Source of the DNA: a bacterium
Lineage (GTDB): Bacteria; Zhuqueibacterota; Zhuqueibacteria; Zhuqueibacterales; Geothermadaptataceae
Direction: 5' to 3'
Length of the DNA stretch: 54,390 nucleotides
Assembly (NCBI GenBank): GCA_024275575.1
Contig: JAJRYV010000114.1
Span: forward strand, 1-54,390
Part shown: in pieces, positions 46,035 through 54,390 of the stretch
Layout: each line of letters begins with the position of its first letter
How positions within the stretch are numbered: position 1 is the stretch's first letter
Made by a program: the position numbers and the translations under genes
Notes under the pieces: model-generated
Told to the model about the DNA's origin: nothing
What the model saw: only the letters and a program-made list of their open reading frames with translations
Database searches by the model: none

Positions 46035-47136
46035 AATAATGCTGCGGCAAGTCCGACTGCCGTTGCGTCATGAATTTGTCACCAGCCATGGCAGAGTTAT
46101 CAGCCGTCGTTGATTGATTGTGGAGCTTGTTGACGATGATGATGTCTCCGGCTGGGGCGAATGTGTGGCGCTCGAATATCCCGGCTATTTGCCGGAAACC
46201 ATCGATACGGCGCTCTTTGCGCTGCAAAACTGGCTGGCGCCTGCGCTGGTGCAATATGAATTCTCCCATCCTGCTGAAATCGCTGATATGCTCGATAAAA
46301 GCGCTCGCGGGTGGCATTTTGCCAAAGCAAGCCTGGAGATGGCCGCATGGGATTTGGCGGCGAAAAAGACGGGGAAACCACTGGCGAAATTATTGGGCGG
46401 CACGCAAAAAAAAGTGGCTGCAGGTCTTGTCCTCGGTATGCAGGAAACGCCACGGATTTTGCTGAAAAAGGCATTCGCTGCAAAAGATGAAGGCTACCGG
46501 CGTTTAAAAATTAAAATCACCGCGGGAAAAGATCTCGAATATTTGCATTTTTTACGAAAAAATCTCGGCGATGATTTTGACCTTGCTGCAGATGCCAACA
46601 GCGCTTATTCAAAAACGGATTTTCACCATTTGCAGCGATTTGATCCCTTGAGCCTCAGTATGATCGAACAGCCGCTGGGCTGGGACGACCATGTTGACCA
46701 TGCCGAATTACAAAAAATCATCAAAACGCCGATCTGTCTCGATGAATCCATCTGCTCACCAGCGGCTTGCAGGACCATGTTGACGCTGGGTAGTGGCAGG
46801 GTTGTTAACCTCAAACCGGGACGTGTCGGCGGCTTGCGCAATGCTCTGAAAATTCATGATTTTTGCCGAAAAAATCAAATTCCCCTATGGGTCGGCGGCA
46901 TGCTGGAAAGCGGTATCGGCCGGGCGTTTAATGTGGCGTTGGCATCGTTGCCCGGATTTACTTTGCCCGGAGATTTGTCGCCACCCGGGCAATATCTCGA
47001 ACGTGATCTTGTCGTTCCACCGTGGCAAATCGATCAGCAAGGCTTTGTGATGGTACCGGCAACAAAACCGGGGATTGGAGTAGATATTGATCAAAATTAT
47101 TTGGCGAAAATGACTGTCGGGAATTGGTGCTTTTAG
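46021..47136 (+). pseudogene. menC: menC-like enolase-superfamily enzyme (OSBS/N-succinylamino acid racemase) split by TGA
   Basis: The frame from ATG 46021 is 372 codons long and is broken only by TGA at 46111-46113 (codon 31). The 30 residues before it (LRQVRLPLRHEFVTSHG) match the family N-terminus, and the sequence resumes at once with LIVELVDDDDVSGWGE. The enolase-superfamily residues are all present: LKIKI (KxK catalytic Lys), AADAN, IEQP, CLDES (metal ligands) and NLKPGRVGG (second Lys). MLESGIGRAFNVALASLPGF points to the MenC/NSAR branch. CGA to TGA explains the stop. If broken, menaquinone or racemase activity would be lost unless a second copy exists. No other men gene is in the window. 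Confidence 0.78.
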
Positions 47137-47262
47137 CCTGATCTGTTCATAAACACGCATTGATCTCACACCCCCAAACAATACTCTGAACAATAAATTT
47201 GCATCATCATTTTCGACGTTGAGTTATAGATTGTTTACATTCGCAACGGTAATGATTTAAAC

Positions 47263-48702
47263 TCATAGTCCCTTCGATTTCAAAACCAGCAATTTCTCCA
47301 CCTGCATGTCACGCATCGTGTATTTGATGCCGCCGACACCATAGCCCGATTGCTTCGCCCCGGCAAACGGCATCCAGTCGACACGGAAAGCGGTATGTTC
47401 GTTGATCATCACCGCGGCGGCATCGAGACGGTTGTAGCAATACATGGCGGTATCGATATTCTGCGAAAATACGGCCGCCTGAAATGCGAAGGGCAGGCTG
47501 TTGGCGCGCGTCAATGCGTCGTCGATATCACTGTAGGGATAGATGCAGATGACCGGGCCGAATATTTCCAATGTGCTCACTTTGGCGTCGGCAGGAGGGC
47601 CGTAGAGCACGGTGCACTCGTAGCAGGAATCGGAAATGCGCTTGCCGCCGCACAGCAGTTTGGCGCCGGCGCTCACCGCTTCGCGCACCCATGATTCGAC
47701 CCGGTCAACCTCGCCGTGGCGAATGAGTGGGCCGACTTCGGTCGCTGCCAAAGTGGGATCGCCGATTTTCATTTTTTCCGCGGTTGTGGTGAGTTTTTCA
47801 GCCAATTCCTCGGCGATGGATTCGTGGGCAAAAATACGCTGTACCGATACGCAAACCTGGCCGGCGTGGTAGAATCCTCCTTTGGCCAGCGGTGCGATGG
47901 CCGCGTCGATATCCGCTTCCCGGTCGACGATGACCGGCGCCGCGCCGCCGTGTTCCAGGGCGCAGCGAGCACCGGGCGCCAGTTTTGATTTCAGCATCCA
48001 GCCGACTTTGGCGCTGCCGATGAAAGTGAGAAAAGCGACACGGTTATTGGTAACCAGCTTTTCAGCCACAGCGAGGTCGTTGACGACCATGGCCTGGCAC
48101 CATTCTTCCGGCAACCCGGCCTGACGAAGAATTTCGACAAAACGCAGGCAAGAGAGCGGCGTCGTTTCGGCTGGTTTGACGATCACCGGGCAGCCTGCGG
48201 CGATGGCCGGGCCAACCTGGTGCACGATGAGATTGAGCGGGTGATTGAAGGCGCTCAAAGCGACAACCACACCGATGGGTTCGTGGCGCGTCATCGCCAG
48301 TTTTCCTGTGGAAGCCGCATTGAGATTCATGGGGATTTCACGCCCGGATTCGGTGCGCAAAGTTTCAACGCAGCTTTTGACGCTGTCGATAGCGCGGGTT
48401 ATTTCCACCTGCGAATCCAGCAGTGGTTTGCCGCCCTCGCGGGCTGCTTCCAGCGCCAGTTTTTCGGCGCGTTTTTGCATGATGGCGGCTGTTTTTGTTA
48501 AAACTTCAATGCGTTTCGCAGGCTTCAGCCAGGCGTCGCGGTTTTTGTACAAAGCGTACGCTGTTTGCAAAGCCCGGTCTGTTGCTGCGTTATCCGCCGC
48601 TTCAACCTCGGCGATGAGCGAATTGTCGAAAGGGGCGAAAACTTTGAGATAACCGTCATTTGTCGCTGAACCGGGGATCATCAGTGGGTATTTTTGTGCC
48701 AT
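47263..48702 (-). CDS. NAD(P)-dependent aldehyde dehydrogenase
   Basis: The 479-residue ALDH-superfamily enzyme has C284 in GQVCVSVQR as catalytic thiol and E250 in ALEHGGAAP as general base; the usual ELGG is EHGG here. It also has FIGSAKVG (cofactor loop) and EIFGPVICI, and ends MRDMQVEKLLVLKSKGL. The overall pattern is closest to the lactaldehyde/glyceraldehyde-phosphate/phosphonoacetaldehyde branch; substrate is undetermined. Its coding sequence looks more GC-rich and uses CGC/GCG more than nearby genes, as does the acetolactate synthase gene, so the two may share an origin. Confidence 0.93.
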   Translation of the reverse strand: MAQKYPLMIPGSATNDGYLKVFAPFDNSLIAEVEAADNAATDRALQTAYALYKNRDAWLKPAKRIEVLTKTAAIMQKRAEKLALEAAREGGKPLLDSQVEITRAIDSVKSCVETLRTESGREIPMNLNAASTGKLAMTRHEPIGVVVALSAFNHPLNLIVHQVGPAIAAGCPVIVKPAETTPLSCLRFVEILRQAGLPEEWCQAMVVNDLAVAEKLVTNNRVAFLTFIGSAKVGWMLKSKLAPGARCALEHGGAAPVIVDREADIDAAIAPLAKGGFYHAGQVCVSVQRIFAHESIAEELAEKLTTTAEKMKIGDPTLAATEVGPLIRHGEVDRVESWVREAVSAGAKLLCGGKRISDSCYECTVLYGPPADAKVSTLEIFGPVICIYPYSDIDDALTRANSLPFAFQAAVFSQNIDTAMYCYNRLDAAAVMINEHTAFRVDWMPFAGAKQSGYGVGGIKYTMRDMQVEKLLVLKSKGL

Positions 48703-49088
48703 TTTATTGTCCTTTTGGAAAGTGAAAAATTTTTAGGTTTAAAGGTTCAGGTAAGCGTTCTGTGTCCTTCCATGGAATGATAGAGCGACGGCCTCCTCGG
48801 CGAGGGTTACGTACGTTGCCCTGTGGGGTCAAAGATTCATCAAAATTGAGCAAGCAAAGCCAAAGCCGGGTGAAGCAAAAAGAACAGGATGCACATGGCG
48901 GCTTTGCAAAAGAATCAAATCCGGCTGTACTCTTTTCCATACGGGACGCAGAGCGTCCGGCCCGGCGTTACAAGGCAGAGCCTTGTAACGAGATGAATAT
49001 CCAATATTCAGGTGACTCAGTATTTGAAAATTGATTGTTGAATATTGCGCGTTGATTATTGATCTGTTCTTTTCTCAATCGACACTTC
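48703..49088. other. Intergenic region carrying a palindrome-rich element
   Basis: This 386-bp gap lies between two minus-strand genes. It holds GC-rich palindromic words (CCTCCTCGGCGAGG near 48789-48802, the pair at 48944-48990) and, after them, loosely repeated TTGATTATTGA-like words before the acetolactate synthase end. A plus-strand open frame across it (48762-49034) reads through the palindromes and is not credible as a gene. Confidence 0.5.
48944..48990. repeat. Paired perfect palindromes with AGA loops
   Basis: Two hairpins stand in tandem: GGACGC-AGA-GCGTCC (48944-48958), and CGTTACAAGGC-AGA-GCCTTGTAACG (48966-48990) with an 11-bp perfect stem. Both share the loop AGA inside a GCAGAGC core. 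Such units resemble interspersed extragenic palindromes known from many bacterial chromosomes. There is no T run, so termination is unlikely. Confidence 0.85.
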
Positions 49089-50729
<1,641 letters not shown>

Positions 50730-51035
50730 TGGCTTTCCTTGTTTAATTCAAAAAAAATTTATAAATGTGCAACCGCACTTGTATCGTTTAAATTCCCTGA
50801 AAGCGGTAACATGTGTAAAGAAGCAATTGCAGTTGAGGTGCGACAATTCTGTTGAGATTTTTTCAATCTTATTTTGGCCCCGATAAAAGATGAATTAAAA
50901 GATAACACCATGCGGGCAATTAGTAAAGCATATATTTTTTTCAGGTATTAAAATGTGTTCGCATCATCGGTGGGGGCGGGTTGATGAATTATTCGATTGA
51001 TGGGGTTCTTACTTTTAATTTGAGGGCATGTATTT
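50730..51035. other. Divergent intergenic region
   Basis: About 306 bp between the divergent acetolactate synthase and nitrilase genes, so it should hold both promoters. It is AT-rich near 50925-50955. I see no strong hairpin, RNA motif or consensus promoter. TTGAGGG near 51020 is the nitrilase ribosome site. Confidence 0.4.
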
Positions 51036-52001
51036 ATGAGCAAAGATAATCCGGATTTACTCAAACTGGCGTTGGTGCAAATGGCTCCGGTGTGGCTGGA
51101 TCGTATAAAAACGCTCGAAAAGGTCATCGGTTTTGTTGTGCAAGCGACTGCTGAGAATTGCCGTCTCGCTGTTTTCGGGGAAGCGCTGGTACCTGGCTAT
51201 CCCTTCTGGGTCGAGCGCACCGATGGCGCGAGATTCAATTCAGCAGTGCAGAAAAATATGTACGCTTGGTATCTGCAACAGGCGGTACAGATCGAAGCCG
51301 GTGATCTCGATAAACTTTGTAAAATCTGCGCTGAAAAAAAGATCGCCGTCTACCTCGGCTGCATCGAACGGGCAGCCGACCGCGGCGGCCACAGTCTCTA
51401 CTGCTCGTTGGTTTTTATCGATGATGCTGGAAAAATCGCCTCGGTGCACCGCAAATTGATGCCAACTTACGAAGAACGGCTGGTCTGGGCTCAAGGCGAC
51501 GGTAACGGTTTACAGGTGCATAAACATGGCGCTTTCACCCTCGGCGGCCTCAACTGTTGGGAAAACTGGATGCCGCTTTTGCGCACTGCACTTTATGCAC
51601 TCGGAGAAGATTTGCACATTGCCGTATGGCCGGGCAGTGAACGCAATACTTTCGATATCACCCGCTTCATCGCCAAAGAGGCGCGCTCGTTTGTCATTTC
51701 GGTTTCAGGCTTGATGCGCGCGGCTGATATTTCACCGGCGATTCCGCATTTTGAACCTATACGCCAGGGCTTCAGCGGGCCTGCGGCGGATGGCGGCTCC
51801 TGTCTCGCCGGCCCGGATGGCGAGTGGATCATCGCCCCGGTGACCGGTGGGGAAAAACTCATTGTCGCAGAAATTGACCATGCAGCAGTGCGGCGCGAAC
51901 GGCAAAATTTCGATCCTGCCGGCCATTATTCCCGCCCGGATATAACGCAGTTGACGGTCGATCGCCGCCGGCAAAATTTGGTAAAATTTATCGACGGCTG
52001 A
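51036..52001 (+). CDS. Nitrilase-superfamily hydrolase (nitrilase/cyanide hydratase branch)
   Basis: The 321-residue protein has the triad E49 in VFGEALVPGYPFW, K140 in VHRKLMPTYEERLVW and C174 in GLNCWENWMPLLR. The CWENWMP motif is typical of true nitrilases acting on organic nitriles, in contrast to the amidase at 45234 with ICYDLR. The C-terminal HYSRPDITQLTV also fits this branch. It hydrolyses R-CN to an acid and ammonia; substrate is unknown. GAGGG lies about nine bases before ATG 51036. It is probably monocistronic. Confidence 0.92.
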   Translation: MSKDNPDLLKLALVQMAPVWLDRIKTLEKVIGFVVQATAENCRLAVFGEALVPGYPFWVERTDGARFNSAVQKNMYAWYLQQAVQIEAGDLDKLCKICAEKKIAVYLGCIERAADRGGHSLYCSLVFIDDAGKIASVHRKLMPTYEERLVWAQGDGNGLQVHKHGAFTLGGLNCWENWMPLLRTALYALGEDLHIAVWPGSERNTFDITRFIAKEARSFVISVSGLMRAADISPAIPHFEPIRQGFSGPAADGGSCLAGPDGEWIIAPVTGGEKLIVAEIDHAAVRRERQNFDPAGHYSRPDITQLTVDRRRQNLVKFIDG

Positions 52002-52166
52002 ACGTGTCAATGCTCAAATTCCTGCTTTGAAATTCAAAAGTTTGGACTCGGCGGAGCCAAATGGCCTGGGTTGACAGACTTAATTTGCAGAAAGAGAATT
52101 GTGGCACTTGTCTTGCCATCAGGCTTCTGTCAATTAAATTTTAATCATAAAACGGAGTTTTCTCAT

Positions 52167-54390
52167 GAAGCGTGCAAAAATAAAGACATTGCTGTTGTTC
52201 GTTTTTTTGCTGTTTCCCCTTTTCATCTCAGCCCAAAATACTGAAAATTTCGATATCAGTACTTACGCCAGGGTGTTGGAAGAGAGTAAAAATATGAGCA
52301 CAACCGAATTGCTCAATACTTATCCAGCCGGCATGTTTGATGCAAAAGTGGTTTCTTCAGCCCAACCGGCTTATCTCGACAGCATCGATTTTCATTTCAA
52401 ACTCACCGATTATGAAAAATCCCTGCTCGATAAAAACGGTTTCATGGTCACACAGCGATTTCAGCCCGGCACTTTCGCCAGCGCTTTTCTCGAAATTTAT
52501 ACCAAAGACCTGCCTGTTTTTATCTCGACCGACGCTATTCTGCACGCTTTACACATGTCCTACAATGAAATTCTGATCACCCTGGAAAAATCTCTGCTCA
52601 TACCGGAATTGAAAATTCTCATGGCCTATTTTTCCGGCAGCCAGGGCCGCTTGCAAGTAAAATATGGCGCAAATCCCTCTGCTGCGCTGCAGCTTGCCTT
52701 GCATGACCTCGATCTTTATGTGACGCTGACACGATCGCTGCTGGGGGAATCGGTCACACCGTTCTATGCAGAAAATCAGGCGGAAATCGATCAATTGCAG
52801 CGACTGATTATAGCGCAAAACATGACAGAAATCGCGCTCTTTTCTTCGACGCCGCGGAAATTTGATTTCAGCCAGTTTACCATTCGCGGGCATTATACAC
52901 AGCAAAAGGAACTCGGTCAATATTTTCAGGCGATGATCTGGCTCGGTCGTACCGAAATTTATCTCACTGCGCCGAAAGAATATGCGTCGCAGCAAAAACC
53001 GGCGGATATCCAGCGGCAAACCATGCTGGCCGCTTTGATCAATGAACTCAGCCAAAACAGTACCGCCATGGCGCATCTGCAAAAAATGGAGAACATCATC
53101 CGCCAATTCGTCGGTGAGTCGGACAACGTCACCGTCTGGCAGTTCGATGAGCTGATGCGTGAATGCGGTTTCGCCGACGCTTCCGTTTTTGCCGATACTA
53201 TCAATGTCAACAAGCTGCAGGAGACCCTGAAAAACAAATCTTATGCCGGTCAAAAAATTCTCTCACAAATACTCACTTCGCCGATGGATCTGGAACAGAT
53301 CGAACCGGCCTCGGTATTTTTGCTGCTGGGGCAGCGCTTCATCATCGATTCCTATGTGTTCGGCAATGTCGTTTTCGATAAAATCATGTTCCAGAATACG
53401 AAAATAAAACGCATGCTGCCTTCCAGTCTCGATGTGCTTTTCGCGCTGGGAAACGATGCGGCATTGCAGCTTTTGCAGCCGGAACTCGACGATTATCATT
53501 ATTCATCCAATCTGCGCAGCCTGCGTTATCTCATCGATGCTTATGGTGAAGATTTCTGGCGCAAATCACTCTACAATGGCTGGCTCAATGCCATTCGTAC
53601 GCTTAATCCGCCGACCGACCGCAGTATTTTTCCGGCGTTTATGCAGACAGCCGCTTGGTGGCAGCAGAAAATGAATACGCAGCTTGCTTCCTGGGCACAG
53701 TTGCGCCACGATAATTTGCTTTATGCCAAACAGTCTTATACCGGTGGAGCCGGTTGTTTCTATCCCGAAGTTTTCATCGAACCTTTTCCGCAGTTTTATA
53801 CGGCCATCCGCCAATTTGCCGATGAAGCCCATACTTTTTTCAGTAGCTTGCAATTCAACCAAAGCGGCTCGAAAGAATTTCTGCTGGCCTATTTTTCGAA
53901 AGTTTCGCAAACGATGGAAAAATTACAGCGTATCGCGCAGAATGAACTCGACAGGGAAAAACCAGTCGCAGCAGATGGTGAATTTTTACGGCAGGTTTTA
54001 TACGATCAGGTGCAGGGCTGCGCGCCGGTTTTTCAGGGTTGGTATACGGAGCTTTATTATAACCGTGAGGCAGGATTGGAAAAAGAGGATTTGGTTGTCG
54101 CCGATGTGCACACGGCGCCGACGGATGCAGTCGGTAATTATGTCGGTTGGGTGAAACATGTGGGCGCGGGGCCAGTCGATCTCGCTATCGTCACAGCGGA
54201 AAACAGCGAGGGCAAAAACATCGCCTTTATCGGCCCGGTGATGAGTTACTATGAATATACCAGCACAAATTTCAAGCGCCTCACGGATGAGGAATGGCAG
54301 ACGATGTATTCCCAGGCGCCTGCTTTGCGTCCCGCGTGGAGCAACGTCTATCTCGCTGATGAAAAGGGAGAATCCCGCGGAGCGGCGTCA
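52167..54390 (+). CDS. DUF3160 exported protein, 3' end outside the window
   Basis: The frame stays open for 741 codons from ATG 52167 to the window edge. GGAG lies seven bases before the ATG, and a signal peptide follows (MKRAKIKTLLLFVFLLFP, cleavage near ISAQ). The body matches the DUF3160 family: VFISTDAILHALHMSYNEIL near residue 115, QSYTGGAGCFYPEVFIEPFP, VVADVHTAP, and GPVMSYYEYT near the visible end. The family is large, extracytoplasmic and of unknown biochemical function. The visible part is nearly the whole domain; any C-terminal sorting tail lies beyond the window. Confidence 0.85.

Noticed and set aside
48762-49034. 90-residue frame in the gap between the aldehyde dehydrogenase and acetolactate synthase genes
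   Set aside because: It translates the palindromic repeats and has no protein-like pattern.

Overview
This window looks like a stretch of the main chromosome of a Gram-negative, FCB-group-like bacterium (Calditrichota, KSB1 or a relative). That placement is inferred from several features together: an extended, insert-bearing IspG; an outer-membrane-barrel/TPR fusion; a TPR lipoprotein whose mature end begins CAYYNTFYNT; a DUF3160 exported protein; PilZ, GGDEF and sigma54 signalling; and frequent GTG/TTG starts with strong GGAG ribosome sites. No phage, transposase, CRISPR array, rRNA or tRNA gene was seen.

Layout. 1-5 kb: tail of a site-2 protease, a PilZ protein, a TPR export protein, a membrane/SPOR protein split by a stop codon, and a small lipoprotein. 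5-12 kb: divergent blocks, ispG-SUI1-luxE-like on the minus strand and luxC-like-aminotransferase-queE on the plus strand; the LuxE-like and LuxC-like proteins could together reduce an acyl group to an aldehyde. 12-22.5 kb: a dense signalling region with a lone receiver, a class IV-type histone deacetylase homologue, a receiver-GGDEF protein, a PhoR-like kinase, a receiver-PAS-PAS kinase (split by TAA), an NtrC-type sigma54 activator, a PATAN response regulator, a ParA ATPase and another lone receiver. 22.8-28.2 kb: three large genes, the middle one an FtsZ GTPase with archaeal-like sequence features. All three carry CheA/Hpt-like helical modules without the phosphorylatable histidine. 28-37 kb: guaB, rpsT, a possible structured RNA, a STAS/SpoIIE-phosphatase partner-switching pair (phosphatase split by TAA), an acyl-CoA ligase-like protein, an EF-G paralogue and mazG. 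38-44 kb: a class III nucleotide cyclase and two large envelope TPR proteins. 44-54 kb: cdsA, two nitrilase-superfamily genes, a split menC-like gene, an aldehyde dehydrogenase, a catabolic-type acetolactate synthase and the 5' part of a DUF3160 gene.

Most interesting system. Directly downstream of the NtrC-type activator is a full match to the sigma54 promoter consensus (20550-20565). It reads into PATAN regulator - ParA - receiver - pseudo-Hpt protein - FtsZ/pseudo-Hpt fusion - pseudo-Hpt protein, and a hairpin terminator follows at 28141. I infer a sigma54-switched positioning or cytoskeletal module in which pseudo-Hpt domains act as docking surfaces rather than phosphotransfer domains. 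I know of no described system with this composition, but I could not search for one.

Second theme. Four plus-strand genes (2288-3658, 16973-18949, 31094-32839, 46021-47136) are each interrupted by exactly one in-frame stop (TAG, TAA, TAA, TGA) and are otherwise coherent on both sides. Each stop could come from a single C-to-T change (CAG, CAA, CAA, CGA). They may be real nonsense mutations, suppressed stops or sequence errors; reads or a relative's genome would decide. One of them separates the ATPase domain from the kinase most likely to control the sigma54 activator.
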